Of a stretch of DNA of 64,000 nt, positions 45,601 to 56,146 are shown one piece after another; position 1 is the stretch's first letter, and each line of letters begins with the position of its first letter. The position numbers and the translations under genes are program-made. The DNA comes from Adenophora triphylla var. japonica (taxonomy: Eukaryota; Streptophyta; Magnoliopsida; Asterales; Campanulaceae): positions 62,001 to 126,000 of the forward strand of contig JAFEMH010000519.1 in the NCBI GenBank assembly GCA_022495995.1, in the 5' to 3' direction. The notes beneath the pieces are model-generated. The model worked only from the letters and a program-made list of their open reading frames with translations, searched no databases and was not told the origin of the DNA.

Positions 45601-45844
45601 TAGCATATAGTATAGTGTGAAACAAATATAAGTATGTGATGTGGCATTGTTTGATTGGATCACAAAAATTCACGCGGATCATGAGCTAAAGCAATATTTA
45701 ACCATTCAATAGATTCAATCCAATGGTCCATAATACTTTCAAACAAAACCACTTCCCTTTCCTCTATTTCTCTCATTTTTTAAGCCTATTTCTCTATTTC
45801 TTTCCTTTCACAAAAAACAACCTTCCTGTGAATTGGTGGCATCA

Positions 45845-45952
45845 ATGTCTCAATTCTGGAAACCTGGGACAGAGAGACCACACTTCCTCGACGATGAAGA
45901 AGGTGGCATCCTTTTCTATGTCGCTCCTCCCTCATCTTCCTCCTCCGCGTAA
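45845..45952 (+). pseudogene. Captured DEAH-box helicase (DHX35-like) first exon, copy 1
   Basis: From ATG the 35-codon frame reads MSQFWKPGTERPHFLDDEEG and then GILFY...PPSSSSSA. The start MxQFWKPGTExPxxLDDEEG is, to my knowledge, that of plant DHX35-type DEAH helicases (pre-mRNA splicing). The following GTAACC could be the original splice donor. No helicase motifs are present in the window, so only the first exon and its 5' flank were captured. It lies inside the CACTA element, with a near-duplicate 170 bp downstream. Confidence 0.65.
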
Positions 45953-46016
45953 CCCGTCTCTCTCTCTGTACACATATCTGTGTGTTTCTTTGTGTGTGTG
46001 TGAATTGGTGGCATCA

Positions 46017-46124
46017 ATGGCTCAATTTTGGAAACATGGGACAGAGAGACCACGCCTCCTCGACGATGAAGAAGGTGACATCCATTTCTACGCCGCCCCT
46101 CCCTCCTCTTCCTCCTCCGCATAA
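46017..46124 (+). pseudogene. Captured DHX35-like first exon, copy 2
   Basis: This is the second copy of the same 36-codon unit (MAQFWKHGTERPRLLDDEEG and then DIHFYAAPPSSSSSA), with the same 15-bp leader GTGAATTGGTGGCAT. The base after the last codon is changed so the putative donor GT is now AT. A (CT)n tract of about 58 bases follows directly. The two units are about 90% identical, so the exon was duplicated after or during capture. Confidence 0.65.
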
Positions 46125-46125
46125 C

Positions 46126-46130
<5 letters not shown>

Positions 46131-46189
<59 letters not shown>
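46131..46189. repeat. (TC)n microsatellite
   Basis: A nearly perfect TC dinucleotide run of about 58 bases lies immediately after the second captured exon. Similar CT tracts lie in the promoter-like part of the X repeats (41203-41250, 47767-47787, 52651-52723). Confidence 0.9.
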
Positions 46190-46191
<2 letters not shown>

Positions 46192-46399
46192 CAGCGCCTC
46201 CCTCATTTCTCTGTCTCTTCTCTTTCTCCTCTACACGCCATGGCCTGTCGGTTTGATTTTGGTTTTGCTTGAGATTTTGTAAACCCAGATTTGGTTGATT
46301 TGATTTCGATTTTGCCTAAATTTTGGAAACTCAGATTTCGATTTGATTTTGGTTTGCTTGAGATTTTGATTTTGAATTTTTTTGGTGATTTTGTACAGA

Positions 46400-46790
46400 T
46401 TCAAAATTTTGGAAACTCAGTATGGTAATTTTTATTTTTACAGATTCGGTGGTTGTTGTTGGTTATTGGTGGTTATTGGTGGTGGAAGTTTGTGAGGACT
46501 GGTTTGAGTATAAAAGAAGTTTTGGGGAGCAAAGTGTAACTATGAAATATCAAGGACTGATTTAAGATTAATAAATGTTAAGGGACTGATTTGAGAATAA
46601 AAAAGTTAAGAAATTGATTTGAGAATAAGAAAAGTTAAGGAACTGATTTGAGAATAAGAAAAGTAAAGGGACTAATTTAAGAATAATAGAAGTTATGTGA
46701 CTGATTTAAATTGATTGACATTATAATTTGTTTTTGATAAAAATATCGACAATTTAAATAGAGACGGAAAATTCGTCGCTAATCCGTCGA
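46400..46790. repeat. Short tandem repeats of AAGTTAAGGGACTGATTTGAG type
   Basis: About five imperfect 35-bp units with GGACTGATTTGAGAATAA at 46553-46700 lie between the captured exon and the CACTA subterminal repeats. No coding frame is visible. Confidence 0.65.
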
Positions 46791-48145
46791 CGTACATATC
46801 TGTCTCTAAATTGGTGTCGTACATATCTGTCTCTAAATTAGATACATATATATCTGTATCTAAATTAGTGACGTACATATCTGTCTCTAAAACAGCTACA
46901 AAACAGCGACGCCCAATTTAGCGACAAACATGCATCCAAGGATTAGCTAAGGAACAAATCTGTCTCTAAACACGATTTAGAGACTGAATCTTCATTTTGG
47001 CTAAAGAATTTGCCATCTATAAAACACATTTTCCTTGTAGTGTATAGAAATCAGACACAGAGAGGTGACGTGATTTGGAATCTTTGTGGTGTCCAGAGAT
47101 AAAAATAATAATAACTCCATAATCAACTGTGGAGAATATATTTTTTTTTAATTTGTTGTTCCAATGCATTTTTACTGCAATCAGGAATTGAATAATTTTT
47201 GTAAGCCATAAGATAGCATAAGCGGGGGAAAATTATATTTAATTAGAAAGCATTTCTCGCAATATGAAACTATAACAAAAGTCTTATATTACTAAACCTA
47301 CTATATGGGTGGTAAAAGTATATGTTACTCTTATTTAACTATCAATCAGTTCTGTTTCCAATGCATGATATTAATTAAGCTTAATTAGATAAATATGAGC
47401 CAATAATGGTCTCTTGAAATCGACCTAAAGTGTTAACCACTACTAGAAACAGTTTCATTACCAGCGAAAATTTACCGACGGACAAGCATCAATTAGCGAC
47501 GGAATTTATTTTCATTTGCCGGGATTTTTTTTTAATTTTCATTTAAGTCCGTCGGCAAACCTTAATATTCCTTCGGTAGTACCGACTTGTCTGTCGGTAA
47601 TACTGATGGATTAATCCGTCGGTAAATAGGCATATATATATAACCTAGCCCCCCCCCCTCCCAGCCATTGTCTCCGCTTACCAAAAATTTCGCTCTCGTT
47701 GCCGCCATCTGTTTGATTCGCTCACGCCGCCGCCGTTTGATTCGCTCACCTGGTTCACTCGGTAATCTCTCTCTCTCTCTCTCTCACTTTTGCTCTCCCT
47801 CTCGATCTCTAGCTCTTTCTCTCCGTATGTGACTGATTCAAATGTGTATGTTGTTTGTTTGTTTAGCCCTTCTCCCGGCCATTGTTGCTTACCGAAAGAT
47901 TTGTATAGAATTCAGACAGAGGGGTGACGTGATTTTGAATCTTTGTGGTGATTTTTCAATTCCATTGAATTTCTAGGGTTATTTGGTGCTAATTCGATAT
48001 AGGTTTCTGCTTTTTGAAATCCAAGCAACAGGTCTGCTTCTCCCCTCTTCATGGGTTTTGAATTATTCATACAATTATCGCGAATTATCTGTTCAGCTTG
48101 TTAATTCAAAGATTATTGTTTATCTGAGCTCTCGCAATTTGGGTA

Positions 48146-49828
48146 TGTTCGTTTCAAACCTAATGGTTCTTTTAAATATCGCAAGTGCACGGGCTATAAT
48201 AGTATAGCTAATGCAAGTACGGATCGATCTCACGATGACAGAGTTTACTTTGGGAAAGATTTTTTTTACAGAATTTATGAAAGTAAGATTGGGAGAATTT
48301 CGTTTTGAGTTGAGAAAATAATAACATACACAAAATACTTTAATTGAATTCTTATAAAATGAAGACATTCTCGGGTTGGAATTCATATAGTCAATTATTC
48401 ATCAATTATTCATGCCTTTGAAAAATAGAAGTGTTCATCAAAATCAAGGATGGTACATTAAGCCTACACTAATTCTTACTATCAAGCAAGTAGCGTTTGT
48501 ATCCTTCACTAATTATGTTTTATCTCTCGATGGTCCATAATTAGTAAGGATCCATTAATGTTCATAAATCCACGTACTTTTCATTAAAGGAACATCCCTA
48601 GGCCATTGAACTACCCTCGTGATCAATGTAACCTAGTTCCTTCATATTCCGTTAATCAAGATTCTCCGCTAGGTACTTCTCTTGATTAACTAGAATCATA
48701 CAAATTGGATGTCTCTAAAATGTAAGTCATTTAGAGTTTGATATAAAGAGAATTGTTAAGATGAAGAGAGGATGGCATGATTCTTAAAGATGATGAACAA
48801 AGACGTTTGACTTTCCAATCCCTAGAATTAGGGGGATTACGCACTAGCCATGGCAGAAACTACAAGGATTAATAAATAGGACATAAATTAAAGCAAATAA
48901 GAAAGATATTTATTTGAAATACTTGTAGGGAAACAATGGCTGAAAATAAACTTTGGTATCTTATTGCTTCAATACTCCAAATAACTCCAAGAACAAAGGT
49001 TGAATCTTCGTGAGATTTGAAATAATAATGCTAGAGAGTTTTTCTATGTGTTTCTATGTATATTCAGATGTGTTCAGATGTTTTTCCATTCCTAAAACTG
49101 ATACAAAGGGGCCTTTAAATAGGCAATCTAAGCTTGGCGCCAAATTTTCATTTTGAACTGGCTTGAGTGCCACCGCCGCTCCTCTTTTGCTGCTCGGCCG
49201 CTCCATAGGACTTGGGCCATTTTGGCTTGGCAGAGGCACTTTGCTCGGCCCTCCACTTTTGAGAGCACGGCCGCTCCAGCTGAGGCCAGGATGATCATTT
49301 TGACGCCACAATGGTAAAGCTCTCTAGATAGCTTTTTTTCTATTTTCTATGAGCCACATCATTATAATTCAAAACTTAAAAACCTCAAGCACTTTTTCAC
49401 AATGGTAAAACTTCCCTTTCAACTTTTTTATGGGTCCCATATGTAAAAAAAGAGTAAATGACTTGCATAGAAAATGTGTAGCATTAATGATAAAAAACTA
49501 AAAAACTAGCTCTTTGTAGAAAGAGTTACTCCTTACTAAGGAGCTCTTTCATCATTTCCACAATGGTAAAAAGCTCTCTAGAGCTTTTTCATAAGAATAA
49601 GGATCTCTCAAGAAGCTCCCGTTGTGGATGCTCTTAGATATGTCCTAACTTCATTTGCTCCCAAAAATGGAGCCTAAGACCTGTAAAAATGCTCAAACAT
49701 ACCAACAAGTATAAAATCTCATAAATAGAATAAAAGAAGCTAAATGAAATGAAGACTAAATGATAACAAAAACTAAGTAAATGATATAAATATAATGCTA
49801 TAAATGATCATAAAATAGCCATTTATCA
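48146..49828 (-). mobile_element. Solo LTR (Ty3/gypsy, Athila-like), 1683 bp
   Basis: It begins TGTTCGTTTC and ends CATTTATCA, flanked by the exact 5-bp duplication GGGTA (48141-48145, 49829-49833). The related repeat at 53060 shows the uninterrupted site. The module GCAAGTGCACGGGCTATAAT...GATCGATCTCACGATGAC resembles that of the Athila-like LTR at 2129, suggesting the same superfamily and strand. No internal sequence remains, so the element was removed by LTR-LTR recombination. Confidence 0.9.
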
Positions 49829-49902
49829 GGGTACAAAATGGTTTAAATCTCTTGAAGTTTTGTAGCTGATATCTGTTTCAAGATTTGCTTTTTGCCCTAG
49901 AA

Positions 49903-50052
49903 ATGGATAACTCTGACTATTCAAGAAATATGCATAATAATGATCATTTGAGAGTGAACAAGCCATGGAAAAACATCAGAAAAAGTCCATTGCATCAACC
50001 AAATTTTAGTAACCCTACTAGGCCACATTCTCAACCTAGGTTTATAGTATAA
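49903..50052 (+). CDS. Short ORF at the end of repeat X
   Basis: The ATG-started 49-codon frame reads MDNSDYSRNMHNNDHLRVNK and then PWKNIRKSPLHQPNFSNPTR before a stop. It follows a 5'-UTR-like region with TATA and CT tracts about 2.2 kb upstream if the solo LTR is excluded. The fourth X copy (53128) has a stop at codon 5. I do not recognise a family. It could be the first exon of the element's own gene or chance. Confidence 0.3.
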   Translation: MDNSDYSRNMHNNDHLRVNKPWKNIRKSPLHQPNFSNPTRPHSQPRFIV

Positions 50053-51480
50053 AAGTCTTTCCTAATGAGCGTAATGCAAATTATTATTTTTTCTATTAGT
50101 AGAGAGGATTCTGTGGGTGTATATCATGGTGCAACCCTTATCGCAAGATCTAAGAAATTTAACATTTGATGTGGCAGAATCATAGCAGCCAAAATTCGTG
50201 TTGTCGGTAACAACAATGTTATCCTTAGAAACTTGGTCTTCCAATTCCATTGGCAGAGCCAAGAAAGATTGATTGTTTTCAAACTTGTTCATTCACTTAT
50301 TATCCTTTTGATTCCTTATCTTCAAGTAATTTTTTTATCCGGAATTCTGTTTTTTAACTAATGAGGATCATATTATCTATCTAGTAGAACAAAAACCACA
50401 AATAATGCATTATCAACTTGAAGGCATTCCAATCTTTGAATTCCTTCCTTCCAATCACATGCAGGAAAATACTACATTTTCACTTGTAGATTACATGTGA
50501 ATCTCAGAAAATAAGGTTGTATGACTCTCATGGAAACACCACGACCCCTATTCTTTAAATTTCTAAGTAAATCTACATAAAGAGGAAGGAAAATTATGGA
50601 CCAACTCAGAGTTGATTCTTCTTTGAGTGGGATAACTAAATGACGCCTCGGTGTCTCATAGAACATATCCCTAGTCAATCATAGAGGAATCTAAGTAGCG
50701 TATAAGTCAACCCATTAAATGGTAGCAACTTCAGATACATAGCACATATCCCTAGCTATAGCTAGACCTTGGACCATTGAGGTCCAATGTAGCCGACATT
50801 TCCAACTTGAAAAAAGAACCACCAGGCACAAGAGCCCTAAAAAGAGGGAGTGAGATGAAGGATCCACAAATATTACTTTCTGTAATTGATTGGAAGGATA
50901 ATAAGGATTCCAAATATAGGTTTGAATCACACAAAAATTGACTTTTTGTTGTATAGATCCCTAGAAAGTTTCTTATGTAGTTTTCATCCAATGATAAGCA
51001 CAGGCCAATCATTATATGGTGGAGATCCTTGAATATGACATTGGCAACTTGCTTTAAGGGGCCACAATCACTTTCAGATATTAAGTTAACTACGGCTTAA
51101 ACTTAACGGAAATAGTAGCAATTGACATAAAATATAAATCACAAATATGGCAGCATTTCAAGCAAGTTTTGTCCAACAAAAAAATTATATTCTAAAGTTA
51201 TATTAAAACACTATTGTCCCAAAATCGCAGTCCCACATTCCTTTGGGTTTGTCCAAAAAATAGTCTTTTTAAGAAATGATATAATTTTAGTCAATTTGAA
51301 AGATGAACGAACAAGTAACTCCACAATCTTAGAAAGTTTGGCTTCTCAAAATGAGACTATATTTTAGGGACAGGGGGAGCAGATAAGCTGTTGTGAAAGA
51401 GAGGAGGGAGAAGATCGGAAGATCTGCACATCATCAACAGAATATCCAAACTCAAGATATATGGTTTATACAGATACATT
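50053..51480. other. Unassigned region with possible decayed minus-strand exons
   Basis: There are open minus-strand stretches of 65-90 codons (50062-50292, 50472-50678, 50752-51012), for example SLPLFRALVPGGSFFKLEMS. I recognise no domain and there is no shared frame. Positions 51010-51100 repeat the TATATGGTGGAGATCCTTG motif of 39300-39480. The rest is plain AT-rich DNA. Confidence 0.35.
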
Positions 51481-51483
51481 GGA

Positions 51484-52673
51484 TGTCCAGAGATACAAAT
51501 AATAATAAATCCATAATCAACTGCAGAGAATATATTTTTTTGTAAATTTTTTCTTTCTAATGCATTTTTAAATAGTTATATGTAGTACCAATGTGAAAGC
51601 AGAACTGGTCTATTATTTATCTCAGTTCAGATTGTTCTTTTATTTGGATTGTTGTTTAAACAAATTGATCATATAATTCATATGCAACATAAGATTTCTG
51701 TCTCTAGGATTGGCCCACATTAAGATATCCTTATTCAACCTTTTAGAGATCGAATACTTCTGTAACAATTGTCTCTGGAAAATTTCCATGAAAATAGTGG
51801 TCGTAGAATACCGTGTTACTATTCCTACACACCAATATACCCTTTTAAGTTGTCATTTTCATCGTTAGAGCTTTTAGCCAAACCGTCCTAAAATGACTGC
51901 ATTAGGCAACTTGGACCATGAAAACCCTAGCTTGGTGTTGCATGCACCGCCTCGGCCTAGATATTTTATAAAATTACAGATATGTAAAAATTCAATCCCA
52001 CAGAGATGGACCACTCCTTAACTAAACATCTTATCTAATGTGGATATGGTTATAGTGACTATAGTCTTACAATTTACTGCAATCAGGAATTGAATAATTT
52101 TTGTGAAGCCATAAAAGTGCATAAGCGGGGGACAATTATATTTAATTAGAAGGCATTTCTCGCAATATGAAACTATAACAAAAGTCTTACAATACCAAAC
52201 CTACTAGATGGGTGGCAAAAGTATATGTTACTCTTATTTAACTATCAGTCAGTTCTGTTTCCACTGCATCATAATTAAGCTTAATCAGATAAATATGATC
52301 CTATAATGGTCTCTTGAAATCGACCTAAAGTGTTAACCACTACTAGAAACAGCTTCATTACCGGCGAAAATTTACCGACGGACAAGCATCAATTACCGAC
52401 AGAATTTTATTTTCATTTGCCGGGATTTTTTTTTTTTAATTTTCATTCGAGTCCGTCGGTAAACCTTAATATTCCGTCGGTAGTACCGACGGAGCGTGTC
52501 CGTCGGTAAATAGGCATATAAATATAACCTAGCCCCCCCTCTCAGCCATTGTCGTCGCTTACTGGAAATTTCGCTCTCGCCGCTGCCGTCTATTTGATTC
52601 GCTCTCGCCGCCGCCGCCGTTTGATTCGCTCACCCCGTTCACTCGGTTATCTCTCTCTCTCTCTCTCTAGCTC

Positions 52674-52728
<55 letters not shown>

Positions 52729-53167
52729 CTCCGTCTGTGACTGATTCAAATGTGTATGTTGTTTGTTTGTTTAGCCCTTCTCCCGGCCATTGTTGCTTAC
52801 TGAAAGATTTGTATAGAAATCAGACAAAGAGGTGACATAATTTGGAATATTTGTGGTGATTTTTCAATTCCAACAAATTGCCCCGGGCCCGTTATAATTT
52901 GGTGCTGATTCGATCTAGGTTTCTGCGTTTTGAAATCCAAGCAACAAGTCTGCTTCTCCCCTCTTCCTGGGTTTTGAATTATTCGTACAATTATCGAGAA
53001 TTATCTGTTTAGCTTGTTAATTCGAAGATTATTGTTTATCTGAGCTCTCGCAATTTGGGTAAAAAATGGTTTAAATCTCTTGAGGGTTTGCAGCTGATAT
53101 CTGTTTCAAGATTTGATTTTTGCCTTAGAAATGTATAACTCTGACTAATCAAGAAATAGGCATAATA
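51484..53167 (+). repeat. Dispersed repeat X, fourth copy, with CACTA terminus and promoter-like segment
   Basis: It is the fullest uninterrupted copy. It includes the CTCGGCCTAGATATTTTATA block that carries the hAT insertion in copy B, the CACTA-like start at 52338, paired TCCGTCGGTA / ACCGACGGA motifs (52370-52510), TATAAATA at 52517-52524, a 70-base CT tract and a 400-bp leader. Similarity among copies extends some 280 bp left of the CACTA start, so they spread by duplication of a larger unit and not only by transposition. Confidence 0.75.
52517..52524 (+). promoter_or_regulatory. TATA box with downstream CT-rich leader
   Basis: TATAAATA is followed within 130 bp by a (CT)n tract typical of plant pyrimidine-rich core promoters. 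The same arrangement is at 41072 in copy B. It may be the promoter of the CACTA element or of a captured gene. Confidence 0.45.
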
Positions 53168-53168
53168 A

Positions 53169-53468
53169 TGATCATTTGGAGAGCTTGCAAAAAAATTGAT
53201 TGAGGTGAATAAGGATGGTATGTATCCATTGGTTTACTTACTAGTAAAGTTGGCATTGACTTTACCGGTTGGAACGGGCACCGTGGAAAGAGTGTTTTCT
53301 GCAATGAAGCTTCTCAAGAGTAGTCTTCGAAATAAAATGGATGACGATTGGATGAACGATTGCATGGTGTCATATATAGAGAAGGAAAAATTTGATACCA
53401 TTACAAATGAAGCCGTAATTCATGAGTTTATGCTTATGAAAAATCGAAAACTTCCATCTAAAAATTAG
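53169..53468 (+). pseudogene. hAT transposase C-terminal dimerisation domain fragment
   Basis: The frame ELAKKLIEVNKDGMYPLVYL, LVKLALTLPVGTGTVERVFS, AMKLLKSSLRNKMDDDWMND matches the hAT-family C-terminal dimerisation region (YPxVYxLxxLxLxLPVxTxxVERxFSAMK) of plant TTF/zinc-finger-MYM-like hAT proteins. The frame is open to a normal stop but has no upstream transposase core; repeat X sequence precedes it directly. It is an isolated last-exon piece. Confidence 0.88.
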
Positions 53469-53586
53469 AAAATAGTTTAAGCACCTTGTTTATATGATTT
53501 CAAGATTAGTGCTCTTTTGTAAGTAGTTTTATATGGGTGTTTATCTTACTTTTGCATATATATGTAAGTTCACCCCAATGCACCTC

Positions 53587-53784
53587 TTTTGAGTGATATA
53601 TAAGTTTCAATCTTTTGAATCTCCCTTCTCCTATTTCAATCTTATTTCTTCTCTGAGAAAATAGGTGTTGAATGAGGGTAGGGTTGCTAAAAGCTTTAGC
53701 AAGAAACCCTATCATTTGTTGATGTTTTCTTTCAGCAAATTTTACTTGATTCTCCATTACTAGTACTTGATTCTCCTTTCTGCT
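53587..53784 (-). pseudogene. Heat-shock transcription factor (class A) HR-A/B fragment
   Basis: The minus strand reads ENQVLVMENQVKFAERKHQQ and then MIGFLAKAFSNPTLIQHLF followed by a basic KRLKL. The pattern KxQQMxxFLAKAxxNPxxxQxL after heptad-spaced hydrophobics is that of the HR-A/B oligomerisation coiled coil of plant class A Hsfs, with the nuclear-localisation cluster behind it. The DNA-binding domain is absent. The LTR of the SIRE-like element starts right beside it, so the rest may have been cut off by that insertion. Confidence 0.72.
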
Positions 53785-53785
53785 G

Positions 53786-55055
53786 TGTTAGGACCTAACT
53801 TTGATCAATGTCTTAGTTAGTTGGTTTTGATAAAGGAATATATATATAGAACAGGGTTTATATCAAAAGAGGAAGCATCGGTCATGAACCCATGACCAAA
53901 TCAAACTTCATATTCATTCCTCAGTGTATCTGACAGCTATGAGTTTGATAGTTATGATTCAGTTGTATACAATGATTACAATCAATCAAAAACATGAATC
54001 ATATTCTCTTTAGTAAAGTCTTCAAGATCATCATAGTGCATCTCAATCCTTATCAGAGAACATCTCTGATAGCTAAGTCTTGTATGATCTGACAGCCATA
54101 ACTTCATTCCTCTGATAGCCATCACTTTGTCTCAATCTCTGTTACCACAATCTCAAACCAATGTGGAACCTGGATCTTCACAGCTGTCAAGTTCACCAAT
54201 GAAGACCAATGAAGACCACTGAAGACCTTCTAGAAGCTCTCAGTTCAAGCTCACAGCTCAAGCCAGCTCATGAAGACCTGCATGTGGACAAGTGGGACAA
54301 AGACCAGTCAAAGCTCATTAATGTAGCTGCAACAGTCATATTCCAACGGCTACATTGAAGGGTATAAATAGAGGAGTTCTTCCTCTACACAAACAACTGA
54401 AAAATACTCATTTTCACAGTCAAAAACCTTTTCCCCACACCCACATACACCTCCTGTAATTCACACACACACTCACCAATCCTTTCCCTTCAAACTCTGT
54501 TCCAAACCAAACCCTCACCCCAAAACCTTTGCCTCCACAACAAAACACCCCTTAGTGTGTTAATTCACAAAATCCAAAATCCTAAGACTGTACTTTAGGT
54601 GTAGAATTAGTTTGTAATCACTCAAGACTGTACTTTGAGTGTATTAGTTGTTTTGTAAAATCTTGAGACTGTACTTCAAGTTGTAAAAACACTTAAGACT
54701 GTACTTTAAGTGTATCCCTAGTTGACTGTACTAATTAGGAAGAGGAAGTTCAAGGAACTTGCCTGAATCAATCATTTGTAATTTTTGTTGATTAAAGATT
54801 ATAATAAAATTGATCTCACTTGTCAAGATTGACAGTGGGGGTGGATGTAGGAGGAGTGAACTCTGAACCACTTTAAATTCTCTGTGTTATTACATTTTTG
54901 CAATCACATTCACACACTTGCATTATTTCTTTGTGTTTCTTGTCCTATCATTATTTCAAATCTCTCTTATTCCGCTGCACAATTCAACTATCATCTGACA
55001 GCTAAGCCAATACCATAGCTGTCTGATCATCTGCATATTAACAAAGGGCCTTTCA
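53786..55055 (+). repeat. 5' LTR of SIRE-like element
   Basis: The 1270-bp LTR starts TGTTAGGACC and ends GGGCCTTTCA two bases before the PBS. It contains at least six CTGACAGCTA/CTGATAGCYA motifs, a TATAAATA box at 54362-54369, and four repeats of the type AAGACTGTACTTTAAGTGTA at 54585-54715. Confidence 0.78.
54585..54725. repeat. Short repeats GACTGTACTTYRAGTGTA in the LTR R/U5 region
   Basis: Four imperfect units, each with (A/G)AGACTGTACTT, are spaced 33-46 bp apart, plus a fifth partial GACTGTAC at 54723. They lie downstream of the TATA box and therefore in the transcribed part. Confidence 0.8.
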
Positions 55056-55057
55056 AT

Positions 55058-55069
55058 TGGTATCAGAGC
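55058..55069 (+). other. Primer-binding site (initiator tRNA-Met)
   Basis: TGGTATCAGAGC lies two bases downstream of the LTR end, the usual Copia PBS. Confidence 0.92.
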
Positions 55070-55124
55070 TAGTCTTCACACTCAAAAGTCTAACAACTTG
55101 TGAAGGATTCTCTTCAAACCCACC

Positions 55125-56146
55125 ATGCCTCAACCAAGAAGAAATAATGAGAAAGACATCCCACACATTGATGACTGTGGATCTTTTGAGATCTATGCTT
55201 CAAAAATAAAAACATACCTTGATGCAAACAGTATATGGAATTGGTATGTTCTTGAGAATGAAGTGTCCTACCCAACTCAAATCTGTACTGATGGAGGACC
55301 AAGTAAGATCAAATCCCCAGAAACTTGGTCTGAAGCTGAAAAGCAATTGATAAGTGCAAACTTGAAAGTCAAGAACATTCTTCAAAAGAGTGTAAATGAC
55401 TCTCTAGCACAAGAAATTGCTAAGGAACCAAATGCCAGAACAGCATGGGCTCTTATTCAAACCAAGTTCACTAAACACTCCAGTGTTAGGACACAAAACT
55501 TGTACAACTTGCTTAGGCAATTAGACAACTTCAAGTTCTACCCTGGAGAAAAGGTGAGTGCTGCTCAGCCAAGGTTTGAGAACCTTGTTAGATCAATTGC
55601 TGATCATGGAAAAACCTTTGAACAACAAGATCTCTGCCTCAAGATTTACTCAAATCTCCCTCAAGAATATGAGAAGGTAGCATTACCTATTAGAGAAGGA
55701 TCTGAGTGGAGCACCATGACAGTTGAGCAATACTTTGGAAAGCTTGAAGCTTATGAACTGGAAGGTATGATAAAAATTCCATCAGTCCCTTCCATTTCAC
55801 AAACCTTAGCTTTAACTGCACAAGAAACTGTCCACAAGCCAATCACTCACCAAGACATTGAGACCATTGTCAACAATGCCCTTCAAAAGATAAACATCAG
55901 CTCCAAACTGTCGACAAACAGATCTCCCAAGAAGACATTCCAAGCCTCATTTCCATGGCTGTCAGAAATGCCATGAAATTTCAAAAGAAATCTTTTGACA
56001 AAAAATTCAATCCCTCCACATCTAATGCTCAACAAGACAGCTACAAGAAGACAATTGATTGCTTCAATTGTGGAAAGCAAGGACATTACTCTTCTGATTG
56101 CCTGAACCAAGGAAACCTAGGGACAATCGGACGGCTAAGAAGATGA
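55125..56146 (+). pseudogene. SIRE-like gag with CCHC knuckle, frame-shifted
   Basis: The ATG-started frame runs 283 codons with a Copia gag signature (ETWSEAEKQLISANLKVKNI, QDLCLKIYSNLPQEYEKVAL) and ends early near 55976. The next frame, overlapping from 55955, gives MAVRNAMKFQKKSFDKKF and the knuckle CFNCGKQGHYSSDC. A one-base shift near 55950 separates them and another near 56100 precedes the acidic tail. Gag packages RNA and forms particles; as read this copy would be truncated before the knuckle. Confidence 0.88.

Larger units (their letters stand above)
41387..47042. mobile_element. CACTA element (left terminus lost) carrying captured exon
   Basis: The right end on the minus strand reads CACTACAAGGAAAATG (47027-47042). 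Subterminal repeats of the type CTGTCTCTAAATTAGAGAC occupy 46790-46990 and, in both orientations, 41390-41700, so the two zones belong to one element of about 5.65 kb. The left terminus is missing. The interior holds telomere-like blocks, AT-rich DNA and a duplicated helicase-type exon. Repeat X sequence (TATAGAAATCAGACACAGAG) resumes right after the terminus. The duplication unit ends inside this element, at 44783. Confidence 0.6.
47090..50052 (+). repeat. Dispersed repeat X, third copy, interrupted by a solo LTR
   Basis: It matches 51484-53167 in pieces: CCAGAGATA...AATAATAATAA, the ATTTAATTAGAA block, the CACTA-like start CACTACTAGAAACAG at 47438, ACCGACGGA motifs, a TATA-like stretch near 47630, CT-rich leader, and untranslated-like sequence to GCAATTTGGGTA. 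A solo LTR is inserted at GGGTA. After it the repeat continues into a short ORF. Confidence 0.75.

Noticed and set aside
45916..46206. Arg/Glu-rich minus-strand frame over the (TC)n tract
   Set aside because: The RERERE composition is just the translation of a dinucleotide microsatellite.
50752..51012. Minus-strand frames in 50-51 kb as a host gene
   Set aside because: Short, overlapping in different frames, without recognisable domains or splice structure; kept only as an unassigned region.
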